A stretch of 64,000 bases of DNA from CAZRGV01 sp964599655. Lineage in GTDB: Bacteria; Planctomycetota; Planctomycetia; Isosphaerales; Isosphaeraceae. The stretch lies in contig CAZRGV010000005.1 of NCBI GenBank assembly GCA_964599655.1, positions 1 to 64,000 of the forward strand. Reading direction: 5' to 3'. Below, in pieces: positions 17,777-26,858 of the stretch; the stretch's first letter is position 1; each line of letters opens with the position of its first letter. A program made the position numbers and the translations under genes. The notes under the pieces were generated by a model. That model had not been told where the DNA came from. It did no database searches and was given only the letters and a program-made list of their open reading frames with translations.

Positions 17777-18625
17777 TTACGCCTTGAAAAGCGTCTGTTC
17801 GGCGGTCCTCCAAAGAAGCCAGGCGCGGTCGTCGTCGGAGAGGAACTTGAGCGACTCGAGGACGAAGTGGACGCTGACGGCGTACCCGTGCTCGACGACC
17901 TGGAACGGACTGTCGCTCTCCCACATGCAGCGACGGGGGGTAAAGGCCTGAACCACGCTTCGGATGAGCGGGACCAGGTCGAGGTATGGTGGCTTCTTTT
18001 TGCCGAGCGCGTAGAAGGCGCCGACCTTGACGAGAACGCGGGGATGCTTCGCCAAGGCACAAAGAGCCTCGACATCGGCCGGCCGGATCGTGCCGTCCGC
18101 GCCGATTCGGCCGAGGTGGTCGATGATCACGGTGGTGTCGGGAAACTTGCGGCACATCCGATCGACTTCGGGAAAGCCATCCGGATCGATCAGGCAACTC
18201 AGCGCCTGTTGGTTCCGCGCGGCCTCGGCGAACATCGCCTCGTAGCCGGCCGGTTCGAGCCAGTGGGCCGGCTCCTTTTTACTGTAGCCAGGCTGAATCC
18301 GGAACGCCCGCACGCCACGAGGCTGAAGCTCGCGCATGGCCTTCGCCGGATCCTCGGCCAGTGGATCGACGATGGCGGTGCCCACGAACCGTTGAGGATA
18401 CAGCTTGATCATATCAAGCATGTAAGAGTTGTCAAACTGGTAATAACTCATCTGGATCAAGTTCACCCGTCCGACGCCTTCGGGCCGGCAGGTGGCCAGC
18501 AGTTCCTCGGCGGTGAACGAGCGCGGTTTCATGTCCTCAACCGTGAACCCCTTGGCCAGGGGGTAGTGATGGACGTCGGGGGTCCAGATATGCGAGTGCG
18601 CGTCGATGTACGGTTCCAGCAGCAC
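17777..18625 (-). CDS. Amidohydrolase (Amidohydro-rel, PF04909-like)
   Basis: A 282-residue TIM-barrel metal-dependent hydrolase of the amidohydrolase-2 group. The metal-binding HxH is in YIDAHSHIWTPD near the N-terminus, VIIDHLG is a conserved strand near residue 150, and MWESDSPFQ near residue 245 supplies the late Asp. Members hydrolyse or decarboxylate lactones and aromatic acids. I chose the GTG at 18625 because AAGGAG lies 6 bases before it; an upstream GTG at 18676 would add 17 residues without a site. The gene is followed after 40 bp by the membrane hydrolase and preceded after about 120 bp by a DUF1501 gene, all on the minus strand. Confidence 0.85.
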   Translation of the reverse strand: MLLEPYIDAHSHIWTPDVHHYPLAKGFTVEDMKPRSFTAEELLATCRPEGVGRVNLIQMSYYQFDNSYMLDMIKLYPQRFVGTAIVDPLAEDPAKAMRELQPRGVRAFRIQPGYSKKEPAHWLEPAGYEAMFAEAARNQQALSCLIDPDGFPEVDRMCRKFPDTTVIIDHLGRIGADGTIRPADVEALCALAKHPRVLVKVGAFYALGKKKPPYLDLVPLIRSVVQAFTPRRCMWESDSPFQVVEHGYAVSVHFVLESLKFLSDDDRAWLLWRTAEQTLFKA

Positions 18626-18746
18626 GCCGGGCTCCTTCGATTGGGAAACGGCAGGGATCGAACGAGACCGGATCACGTTCGAGGGGAACGAGACGACTCG
18701 GTTCGCTCGGAATTCGTGTCCCGATACCCTACCGCACGTCGACGAA

Positions 18747-20246
18747 TCAGGCCAGCGCGTCGGTGAGGACGTCTCCCGTTGGGACGAGGCCGAGGGGTCG
18801 ACCCTGGCGGTCGGTCAACTGGGTTCTCGGATCGATCCCCAGGAGGTGATAGGTGGTGGCCAGGATGTCCTTGGGTGAGATGGGGCGTTCGGCAGGATCC
18901 GACGCGATGCGGTCGGACTTGCCCACGACGCACCCTCGGGCGATGCCGCCGCCCGCGAGGACCGCCGAGTAGCACCGCGACCAGTGATCGCGTCCGCCAT
19001 TGCGGCCGGTGGAGATCTTGGGTGTTCGGCCGTGCTCGCTGAGGACCAGAACGAGGGTCTCGTCGAGCAACCCACGGGCGTCGAGGTCGATCAACAGGCC
19101 GGAAAGGGCTTGGTCGAGGCCCGGAAGGAGTTCGTCCTTCATGCGAGGGTAGTGGTCCCAGTGGGTGTCCCAGCCGGTCCCGGCCAGGCCGTACTCGTCC
19201 CAGAAGACGCTGACGAACCGGCCGCCAGCCTCGACCAAGCGTCGCGCGGTCAGAGACGCCTGGCCGAAGAGGGTCATGCCGTAAAGTTCTCGCGTCTCGG
19301 GGCGCTCGGCGTCGAGGTCAAACGCCTTGCGGAGCCGGTCGGAGTGCATCAGGGAATAGGCGAGTGCTCGGTTGCGGTCGACGCCGCGCGACTCGACGGC
19401 CATTTCCAGTCCGGGGCGCGACTGCTCGAACTGCTCGAGGAGCGAACGGCGCCGGTCGAGGCGGTCGAGGGTCAAACCCTCCGGGACCTCGGTGACGGTC
19501 GAGAGCTGGAACCGGCTCTCGGGGGTGATGCCTCGATAGGGCTCGAAGTCGTCCCAGACCTGCTGGACGAGGGTCTTATGCGCCTTCTTCGTTCCCTTGC
19601 CGACGAACTCGGTCGCCACGGGATCGAACGCCGGGCCGAGGAATCCGCCGTACGGCCCCGCGCGGGCGACCTCACCGACGCGCTGCGTGCTGAAGGCCCA
19701 GGGTAGGAAGAGGTTGCGGGGAACCAGGGGCACGGCGCTCGGGTCGCGACGATCGTCGAGGTAGTCGACCACCGAGCCGATGAAGGGCCAGTGGTTCGAG
19801 TCTCGAGGATTGAGCTCCATCGCGAGCTCGATTCGGGGAATGCCGGTCAGGGCGAAGGCGACGCCGTGGATCGGGTAGGGGTGAGTCACCGAGCGCAGGA
19901 CCGTGACCTTGTCCATGACCTTGGCGAGCCTGGGAAGTCCTTCGCAGAGATCGAGCCCTGGCACGTTCGAAGGGATCTTCCCGAACTCGCCCCGGATCTC
20001 AACGGGGGCCTCGGGCTTGGGATCGAACGTCTCGATCTGGCTCGGTGCGCCATAGAGGTAAAGAAGAATGCACGATTTGGCGCGGCCGAATCCGGTGAGC
20101 GTCGTCTCTTGGCGGGACGCCGCCGATGCCGGCGTGGACCAGTCGGAGAGTCCCAGACCGAACAGGCTGATGGCCCCGGCATGGAGCAAGTCACGGCGTG
20201 TCAAACCGTCGCAAAGCCGCTTGGGTCCGCCCAGAACACGAATCAT
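18747..20246 (-). CDS. DUF1501 protein with twin-arginine-like leader (copy A)
   Basis: A 499-residue DUF1501 protein (alkaline-phosphatase-like fold, exported). The leader reads LTRRDLLHAGAISLFGLGLSD after MIRVLGGPKRLCDG, the standard planctomycete form. Conserved blocks are YLYGAPSQIETFDPKPEAP, LRSVTHPYPIHG, a FDLDAERPETRELYG stretch, LVLSEHGRTPKI (metal-site region) and GRDHWSRC. The start is set at 20246, where GAGGTGG lies just upstream; the frame is open to 20312. DUF1501 genes usually follow DUF1549/DUF1553 genes, but this copy has none beside it. Function is unproven; sulfatase/phosphatase-like activity is suggested only by fold. Confidence 0.9.
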   Translation of the reverse strand: MIRVLGGPKRLCDGLTRRDLLHAGAISLFGLGLSDWSTPASAASRQETTLTGFGRAKSCILLYLYGAPSQIETFDPKPEAPVEIRGEFGKIPSNVPGLDLCEGLPRLAKVMDKVTVLRSVTHPYPIHGVAFALTGIPRIELAMELNPRDSNHWPFIGSVVDYLDDRRDPSAVPLVPRNLFLPWAFSTQRVGEVARAGPYGGFLGPAFDPVATEFVGKGTKKAHKTLVQQVWDDFEPYRGITPESRFQLSTVTEVPEGLTLDRLDRRRSLLEQFEQSRPGLEMAVESRGVDRNRALAYSLMHSDRLRKAFDLDAERPETRELYGMTLFGQASLTARRLVEAGGRFVSVFWDEYGLAGTGWDTHWDHYPRMKDELLPGLDQALSGLLIDLDARGLLDETLVLVLSEHGRTPKISTGRNGGRDHWSRCYSAVLAGGGIARGCVVGKSDRIASDPAERPISPKDILATTYHLLGIDPRTQLTDRQGRPLGLVPTGDVLTDALA

Positions 20247-20565
20247 GGCCACCTCGCGATCGGGAAGAGTCGCTCGATCAAACGTAACCCCGGTCGGAGG
20301 ATTGTTCAACAAAAAACAGGCAAGGCGCGCGATCGGAATGCGGAATCCATGGACTAACCAGAATTAAATCACGGTCAAGAAAAGCTTTGCGTCGTGAGAC
20401 GTCCGATCCGATCCGTGGTCGGCTCGTCGTCCTGGAAGCGCTTCGAGGAACTCGTGGTCCGCGGGCGAGAGCGTATTCTCCGACATGGGGGCTTCGGAGA
20501 AGGAACGCTCTCGCTCTCGAGTTTCGAGGTTTTCCGGAGCCGGACGAAGGTTCTGGCGATCGAAC
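20247..20565. other. Intergenic, no gene
   Basis: Between two minus-strand genes. Short ORFs here, mainly plus-strand frames near 20390-20800, have no recognisable content. Confidence 0.5.
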
Positions 20566-22353
20566 TCAGCGAATCCTGGCGCGGAATGAGACCGAGCCTT
20601 CAGCGCCCGGAGCGAGCGGGCGGGGTAGATCCCATCGCAGCTCGGTCGATCCGGCGGTGTTCGGTCCGGCGGTGAAAACCGTGCCGGCTGGTCCGGTGGC
20701 GCTGCCCGGGACGTATTCGAGCCGGGGCAGGAGGCTGTCGACGATGGAGACCGAGCCGATCGGGACATTGCCCATGTTGCGGAATCGGATGGTATAGGTG
20801 ACATGGTCGCCTGGTTCGGCCTGGTCGGCGTCCACTTGCTTGATGACGGCCATTCCGGGCTTGTCGGGCGGAACCTCGACGCCGGCCAGCTCCTGGGGCT
20901 TCCAGGCCATGACCTTCTCGCCGGCTCCTTGAACGATACCGGTGACCACCGCGCTCTCGGCCGACTTGATGCCGAGGGCTCGGAGGTCGCGCTCGAGCAG
21001 TCCAGCCTTCTGGCGATTGGCCTTGGTCTCGGGCCCTCGAACCTCCACGTGGCCGTGCACCCGGTTCAAGGTGTCGAGCGCGGCGAGGACGCGGATCTCG
21101 GAATAGCCGCGGGCGCCGATCGGCATTTCGACTTCCGAGGCCCGGGCGCGATGACGGCCGATCTGCGCCGCCTGGTTCTGCGTCATGGGTGTCGGGTTCT
21201 GTCGCGCGACTTGGAGGGCCTCGCGCTGGAGCATCTCGGCTCCGGCCAGGATCTGGACGTTGAGATTTTCGTTAGCGCCCAGGATACCTCGAACGATGGC
21301 GAATCGGGGGGCGTAGATGCAGACCGTATTGGTGGGCAGGACGTGGGGGCGTCGATCGGTCCGGAACTGGATGACAGCGTCTCGGGGATCGATGCCTCGC
21401 AAGCCGCCATCACCGGCGAAATTCGCGGCGGTTCCATGGTCGCCGCCATCGCAAAGAAACTCGTCGCGTGGCATCCAGGGCCTGCCGGGTGGCGGCGGCG
21501 TGCCCCGGACCGGGCCGCAAGGCAAGGGGCAACGGCCCGAGACTGGCCCCATGAACGGGCAGGCCACCGGAGCGAGGTCGAAGATGGGAGGCCCTTGAAG
21601 GTCGGAGGGAAGCGGCATGCGACCGCCGATCCGAACGATCGCCATCGGCCGGCCCAGGGCGGCCGCGACCTTGAGCGGGTCCTCGGCCGGCGTGAGCGAA
21701 ACCACCGGAATCTCGTCCTTGGGCAAGTGCAGAGGCAACGCCTGCTCGGGATCTTCGAGGTAGACGACCTGCGTGACGAGTCTTCCGTGTCGCAAGACGT
21801 CCTCGAAGTCGGCCTCGCTCAGCTCGACCCGAATGGGGAACTTCGCCGGGTCGATTCCCTGGGGACGGTGGAGGTGTCCCACGACCTCAATCACCGGGAA
21901 GATCTCGGCCCCCTCGCGATTCGGCAGGTTCGAGAGGCGGAGCCGGTATCCCACGCCGACCCGCAGGCCGAACGTCGCGAGGCCGCGACCGTCGCCGACT
22001 GGAACGGGCTCCGGAGTCGGTCCGAGGACCTCGACCTTGACACCCTCCGGCCCCTGGAACCGGACGATCTGCACGTCGGGCGGCAGGATCGGAACGGCCG
22101 CTTCGGGTCCGACGACCTCGGCCGCTCCTACCTCGGGTTGCGATTGCACGGGAGGATTCGCGACGACCGGCGGCGCGGACTCCGTTGCCGGAGCGGGCGT
22201 CGTGGGAGTCGGAACGTTGGGCGTGACGGGCGTTGCGACTGGTTCCTGGGCTCGGACGTTCGACGCTGCCAGAGCCGCCACGCCAAGCAGGAGCCCCAGC
22301 GCCACCCAGACGTGTGCCCGGCCGACGGGCGAGATGGTTTCTGGACGGTTCAT
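20566..22353 (-). CDS. Exported protein with a C-terminal DUF11-like domain
   Basis: A 595-residue exported protein. A signal peptide (VWVALGLLLGVAALAASNVRAQ) is followed by a Pro/Thr-rich linker (residues about 38-85). The middle holds a module around GVGYRLRLSNLPNREGAEIFP and KFPIRVELSEADFEDVLRHG, shared with the next gene. The last 90 residues (GDHVTYTIRFRNMGNVPIG, LEYVPGSATGP) are a DUF11-type repeat, common in bacterial surface proteins. The second ATG at 22353 is favoured over 22359 because AAGGA is then 8 bases away. A surface or envelope role is inferred from the domains. Confidence 0.8.
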   Translation of the reverse strand: MNRPETISPVGRAHVWVALGLLLGVAALAASNVRAQEPVATPVTPNVPTPTTPAPATESAPPVVANPPVQSQPEVGAAEVVGPEAAVPILPPDVQIVRFQGPEGVKVEVLGPTPEPVPVGDGRGLATFGLRVGVGYRLRLSNLPNREGAEIFPVIEVVGHLHRPQGIDPAKFPIRVELSEADFEDVLRHGRLVTQVVYLEDPEQALPLHLPKDEIPVVSLTPAEDPLKVAAALGRPMAIVRIGGRMPLPSDLQGPPIFDLAPVACPFMGPVSGRCPLPCGPVRGTPPPPGRPWMPRDEFLCDGGDHGTAANFAGDGGLRGIDPRDAVIQFRTDRRPHVLPTNTVCIYAPRFAIVRGILGANENLNVQILAGAEMLQREALQVARQNPTPMTQNQAAQIGRHRARASEVEMPIGARGYSEIRVLAALDTLNRVHGHVEVRGPETKANRQKAGLLERDLRALGIKSAESAVVTGIVQGAGEKVMAWKPQELAGVEVPPDKPGMAVIKQVDADQAEPGDHVTYTIRFRNMGNVPIGSVSIVDSLLPRLEYVPGSATGPAGTVFTAGPNTAGSTELRWDLPRPLAPGAEGSVSFRARIR

Positions 22354-22733
22354 ATTCATTATCCTTGACAGGGTCCGAGGCCGACGGCCGATAGAGCCTG
22401 GGAATCGGGTCCACCCGTGTTCCGAGAAGTCACCTGGAATCCTTGTGCTTCGCGCGGTGGGCAGCGATCGCCCGACAAAGGAGAGCCATGAGAGCGATTC
22501 CGTATTCCGCGGTCACCATCCGGATCATTGACAGAAAGATTTGTTAAGACGTTCACACAATTGGATGTCCCAAAGAATGGAATCCAAGGAGCAGGGATCA
22601 AGCCTTGCGTAGAGTGAATCGTCGAGGGGTGGGACGGAGAAGGCCCCGGCGGATCGCGGGCTTGAGACGCGTTCCACCGGGGCGAGGTTGAAGAGCCCTT
22701 GAGGGGCACAGCGGCCTCGAATTCGAGATCCGC
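22354..22733. other. Intergenic, no gene
   Basis: About 380 bp between two minus-strand genes. A perfect CTCGAATTCGAG palindrome lies near 22718. No other feature seen. Confidence 0.45.
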
Positions 22734-23795
22734 TCAGAGACCGGCGCCCGGGGCCTCGACCGCCGGAAGGTCCGGGGCCTCGGGCGCGTTCAGGCCGGGG
22801 ACCGACGGGACCTCCAGCGAGGCTGGGTTGGCGTCAGGCGGGGCGGCCTCGGGCGTGTTCGGAGCGGGGGTCGGCGGGACGTTCTGCGAGGGGACCGGGG
22901 AGACGCCGCCGGGAGCCGTTGGAGCGGCTTCGGGAGCGGCGGGCGTGGTGTTGTCAACCGGCACGCTTTCCTCAACCGGCGCCGCGAAGGGGGCCGCGGT
23001 CGAGCCCGCCGGCTCCGTGACCATGGCCGGAGCCGAGACACCGTGCTGCATTTCAAGATCGATGCCGCCGAGGCGAACGATCAGGAGGATCGTGCCTCGC
23101 TTGTCGGCTTCGAGGATCGGGTCGACGCCCGGTTCGAGTCGGGTCGAAACCAGCGTTTCCACGCCGGAGATCGCGAGCTCTTGATACTTGGGATCGGGCA
23201 GGTAGATGACCTTCGTCACGAAGTTACCGGCCTGGACCTGGTCGAAGTCTTCCTCGGTGAACTGGACGGGAATCGGATTGTGCGTGAGATACGCGTCCGT
23301 CGCAGGGGTCGAGGGGGCGACTTCCAGGGTGGGATACAGGGTCAGGCCCGGCCGGCCGGGAATGTCGGTCAGCTTGAGCCGGTAAATGTAGCCTTGAGTA
23401 AAGTTGTAGCGGGCCGGCACGCTCAGCTGAGCGGGCAAGTACACGCGTTCGCCGCCGCCGGCAGCCGTTTGCCAGCCGATCTTCATCCCGGGCGGGTCGA
23501 CGAAGAAGAGCTGACTTCGGACGTTGGGGAAACGGCGTCCCGCCTGGCCGCCCATCCCCGCACCCATGCCCATGCCGCCCGCACCTGGGCAGGTCGGTCC
23601 CCCGGCGCAGCCAGGATGTCCGAAGGCGCAGGCGCCGGGGGCTCCCATGCCTGGACCGCCGATCATGCCGCCGGCCGGCGGCGCGCCGTGGACCACGGCG
23701 TGAGGACGCAGCAACTTCTTGCCACCGACGTGTGGCTTGCCGATCCCCGTGGTGGCGGTCGCCGCCGCCAACAGCAGCACACCAATCGTGTTCAT
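22734..23795 (-). CDS. Exported Gly/Pro-rich protein related to its downstream neighbour
   Basis: A 353-residue exported protein. The short leader MNTIGVLLLAAATATTGIGKP is followed by a Gly/Met-rich stretch (residues about 40-85, GGMGMGAGMGG) and then a beta-rich domain. Its core PGLTLYPTLEV, NPIPVQFTEEDFDQVQAG and FVTKVIYLPDPKYQ aligns by eye with the middle of the protein at 20566-22353. A Pro/Ala-rich tail (about 100 residues) ends the protein. The start is firm: AGGAGG lies 5 bases before the ATG at 23795. The gene is divergent from a LolA-like gene. Confidence 0.75.
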   Translation of the reverse strand: MNTIGVLLLAAATATTGIGKPHVGGKKLLRPHAVVHGAPPAGGMIGGPGMGAPGACAFGHPGCAGGPTCPGAGGMGMGAGMGGQAGRRFPNVRSQLFFVDPPGMKIGWQTAAGGGERVYLPAQLSVPARYNFTQGYIYRLKLTDIPGRPGLTLYPTLEVAPSTPATDAYLTHNPIPVQFTEEDFDQVQAGNFVTKVIYLPDPKYQELAISGVETLVSTRLEPGVDPILEADKRGTILLIVRLGGIDLEMQHGVSAPAMVTEPAGSTAAPFAAPVEESVPVDNTTPAAPEAAPTAPGGVSPVPSQNVPPTPAPNTPEAAPPDANPASLEVPSVPGLNAPEAPDLPAVEAPGAGL

Positions 23796-24096
23796 GAACT
23801 CCTCCTGCGACAGCCCCTCGACCCGAACCCGCCCGCGCCGACAGTGGGCGAGGCGGGGGCCGATCGGGGAGGACACTCCGTCCTGTCCTGTCCTGTACGG
23901 TTCTGAGCGTGGACTGACTCGGCCACGGGGCCAGGTCGCTCGTGAGTCGGGTGTTCTTCCGGGCCATCTGGCGCATTCTGGCCAGGCCACTCGACCGGCT
24001 CGCAACCCGATCGGGCCCGCACCCGCCCGCCGCCCGGACTTGCGGCACGCGACGCCTAGCGATAAGATCGGGAAACCTTTCTTGACCCTTGAGAAA
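23796..24096. other. Divergent promoter region
   Basis: 301 bp between the minus-strand surface protein start and the LolA-like start, so it should hold both promoters. A tandem TGTCC repeat (about 23884-23897) and a GC-rich stretch are visible. No clear -10/-35 pair. Confidence 0.4.
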
Positions 24097-25215
24097 ATGC
24101 GGCACAACCCCACCATGCCCAAATATCGAACCATCCCTTTGATGGCGTTTCTTGTCTCGCTTCCGGTCTGGGTTTCGGCCCAGGGACCGGCTCCGGGACC
24201 TGAGTCACCGCTTCTGAAGCCCGGTGCCACAGCCGAGCCGGTGGCCCCCCCCACCGAGGCGGAAAAGGTCATCGACGAGGCGATCAAGAAGATCGAGGCA
24301 CGCGAGTCGGTCGCGGCCGACATCCGCATGGATGCGGAGATGCTCGGTGAGAGCTTCCGCGTCGTGGGTCAGTATCTGAAAGCGCCGGGTTACCGGATGC
24401 TGATGAAGCTCGACGTGGAAGAACTGGGCGATTCCAGCGGCACGATTTTACAGGTGTGTGACGGAACCACGCTCTGGGATTACTCGAAGGTACTCGACGC
24501 GCAGAGTCTTCGGAAGCTGACGATCGCGCCGATTTTGAAGCCGCTGGAACAACCGGAGCTGGACGCCCAGATTCGCGATCAGATTCGAAACCAGCTCGGG
24601 TTCGCGGGGCCCGAAACCCTCCTATCCGGGCTCCGAAAGACGATCGCGTTCGACCAGAAAGACGCCGGCACCCTCGATGGAAAGCCGGTCTGGATTCTTC
24701 GAGGAGTCTGGAAGGACCGGGACTCGCTGGGACTTCCTGGACCGCAGAACGCCCCTGGGTTCTTCCCCGCGTATGTCCCCAGCGTCGTCACGGTCTGGTT
24801 GGGACAGGAGGACGGTTGGCCGTACAAGATCAAACTCGAGGGGAAGGTTCCGTCGGTGGTGCGAGACAACCGGATGCTCGGGCCGGATGGTCGGCCGATC
24901 GGGCGGAAGTCGCTGGTCGCCAATGAGAAGCCAACCTCGATCACACTCCTGTACCGACTTGAGGATCGAGCGGTCGGCCCTCGCGATTTTCTGTTCCAGC
25001 CCCCTCCCGGAGTGAAGGTTCAGGATGATACGGAGCGGTTCGCCGCCGAGCTGGAGACGACGATTTCGAACCTCGCGGCGCGCAAGCGAAACGAAGCCGC
25101 CAGCGGCCCGCTGATCGACGAGCCGGTCACAGCTCCACGTCCCGAACCGGCCGAACCGCCCGCGCCGGCACCCTCGCCTGAAAAGTTCCGCTCAACCGCT
25201 CCGCCCCCTTCGTGA
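24097..25215 (+). CDS. LolA-like exported protein
   Basis: A 372-residue exported protein. Leader: IPLMAFLVSLPVWVSAQ, after a Met-Arg-His start. From about residue 60 the sequence has the beta-half-barrel pattern of the LolA/LolB group, as in outer-membrane lipoprotein-sorting proteins (ADIRMDAEMLGESFRVVGQ, YRMLMKLDVEE, TLWDYSK). The C-terminal 50 residues are Pro/Ala/Glu-rich. Many planctomycete members carry outer-membrane sorting domains without a canonical LolA role, so lipoprotein transport is only a possibility. A second in-frame ATG at 24115 would shorten the leader and is an acceptable alternative start. Confidence 0.7.
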   Translation: MRHNPTMPKYRTIPLMAFLVSLPVWVSAQGPAPGPESPLLKPGATAEPVAPPTEAEKVIDEAIKKIEARESVAADIRMDAEMLGESFRVVGQYLKAPGYRMLMKLDVEELGDSSGTILQVCDGTTLWDYSKVLDAQSLRKLTIAPILKPLEQPELDAQIRDQIRNQLGFAGPETLLSGLRKTIAFDQKDAGTLDGKPVWILRGVWKDRDSLGLPGPQNAPGFFPAYVPSVVTVWLGQEDGWPYKIKLEGKVPSVVRDNRMLGPDGRPIGRKSLVANEKPTSITLLYRLEDRAVGPRDFLFQPPPGVKVQDDTERFAAELETTISNLAARKRNEAASGPLIDEPVTAPRPEPAEPPAPAPSPEKFRSTAPPPS

Positions 25216-25521
25216 ACGGAGCCGTGACGACTACGACGGTCCTCGGAAAACTCGGCCCAAACCCACCTCGGCGATCTCTCGCTCTGGAGGGTTCGGGCCG
25301 AACGCGTTTCTCTCGTTAGCCGGTTTGGCCTAGTATCGCCGATATTGGTGATAATTGTGAACTGACTTCCGCATTCGGAGCTCGCAAGCCCTCACGTGAA
25401 ATAGGGTTCTAACGAGATCGCTTCGCGATCCGTCCACTCGGCTGGCCTGTTCTGGCCTTGGCGGCGCGGTCTGTCTGGATCGCCCCGTCTCGAGAATTCG
25501 GACCTCGTTGAGGAATCCCAC
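25216..25521. other. Intergenic, no gene
   Basis: 306 bp before the kinase. A mildly AT-rich patch (TATCGCCGATATTGGTGATA, 25334-25353) could be a promoter. No other feature. Confidence 0.4.
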
Positions 25522-26672
25522 ATGAGGGCGCTTCGGCATGCTCCACATGTTAAGCCACGGGCCGTTGGCCGCTCACGAGACCGCGCCGGCGACACCAAGC
25601 TGGATGAAGCCCAGAAGACCTGGGTGATTCCTCGAGGAGAGTGTCGCGCGCTTTCCTCCGAGACGATCCTGACCGACTCGCAAGGGTTCGACCATTCCTC
25701 CCTGGGCGGCCTCCTCGGAAATGGTCGGTCGACGACCCAGGTGGTGGGCCGCTACCTGCTGATCGAACCGATTGGGGCGGGAAGCCAGGCGATCGTCTGG
25801 CGGGCGGTTCAACTTGAGCCGACGCCTCGCCTGGTCGCCTTGAAAATGCTCTCGCCAGGGCACCAGCTCGATCACAAGCGGATCGCGCAGCTGCGGCGAG
25901 AAGCCGAACGAGGAGCCCGGCTCTCCCATCCGTCGCTGCTATCGGTCGAGGAGTTTGGTCAGTGCGAGGGGGCGGTTTACCTTGTCATGCCGCTCGTCGA
26001 GGGGTGCTCGCTGAGCGAGGTGATTGCCCAGCGTCGCCGACGGCTTCGAGGCCGGCTGGTCGGCGGTTGCCACTGGCTGGCAGCGCTTCCCGAGTCGCAG
26101 TACCTCGGGGCCGTGGTTCGGCTTCTGGCCCGGATTGCCAGGGCGCTTGAAACGGCTCATGAGGCTCAGGTGGCGCACCGCGACGTCAAGCCGGCCAACA
26201 TTCTGCTGGAATGGGGACTCGGAGGATCGGTCTACCTCGCCGACTTCGGTCTTGGCCGCGACCTGGATGTCGCCACTCCGGAGCAACTTCGAGACGGCTC
26301 GGGAACGCCCTTGTACATGGCTCCCGAGAAGCTCCTCGGCCAGATCTGCGATGAGCGAGCTTCGGACGTGTACGCTCTGGGCGTGACACTCTTTGAGGCG
26401 TTGACGCTCCAGCGGCCGTTCCGGGTTCCGACGAACGTGCATCCCGGCGCCTGGAAGATTTGGATCGCCTCGCAGGAGGCGCCTCGACCGCGGGCCGTTC
26501 GCCCCAGCTTGCCCGAACCTCTGGTCGAGATTCTGGAACGCGCTTTGGCCCGACCGACCGCGGATCGCTTTCAATCGGCGTCACAGCTCGCCGAGTCGTT
26601 GGAGCAGTTNNNNNNNNNNNNNNNNNNGTCGCGCCCCAACTCAGCCAATGTCGATCGGCGGGCCGGATCTGA
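25522..26672 (+). CDS. Serine/threonine protein kinase, interrupted by an assembly gap
   Basis: A Hanks-type protein kinase. After a 75-residue N-terminal extension the ordered motifs are IGAGSQAIV (Gly loop, 84-92), VALK (Lys108), HRDVKPAN (219-226), DFG (241-243) and MAPE (266-269), so it should be active. An insert of basic residues (QRRRRLRGRLV) lies between the hinge and helix E. The frame is sound to residue about 362. An 18-N gap at 26610-26627 follows. Read in the supplied frame the protein would run to 27126 against the coding strand of the next gene, with Arg/Ser-rich nonsense. The frame that stops at 26672 is more credible, so the true end is near there. Membrane helices common in planctomycete kinases are not seen. 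Confidence 0.8.
26610..26627. other. Assembly gap (18 N)
   Basis: Lies near the 3' end of the kinase gene and leaves its stop codon uncertain. Confidence 0.99.
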
Positions 26673-26708
26673 AACGGGAATCGAAGCGTTCGCGCGAGTT
26701 GTCGTGCA

Positions 26709-26858
26709 TCAGTCGCCGGCCGTGGCGGGCGCCGGAGGCGTCAGGGGGACGACCAGCGGTTGGGGCGCTGAGCCGGCCTCGATCAGGAAGACTTCGGCGG
26801 GCGCCGAGCCTCGTTCCACGACACGGCCGACAGACTTCCACGCGGCTTGCGCGCCCAA
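26709..26858 (-). pseudogene. Likely displaced 3' end of the C45-type gene
   Basis: This minus-strand frame reads as plausible protein (QAAWKSVGRVVERG, then AEVFLIEAGSAPQPLVV) up to a stop at 26709. It is a different frame from the C45-type ORF, whose last 45 residues look unlike protein. It is probably the true C-terminus, cut off by one or two indels at about 26860-26940. Confidence 0.45.

Noticed and set aside
23880..23900. Short tandem TGTCC repeat in the divergent region
   Set aside because: Only two or three units, so a repeat element or operator cannot be supported.
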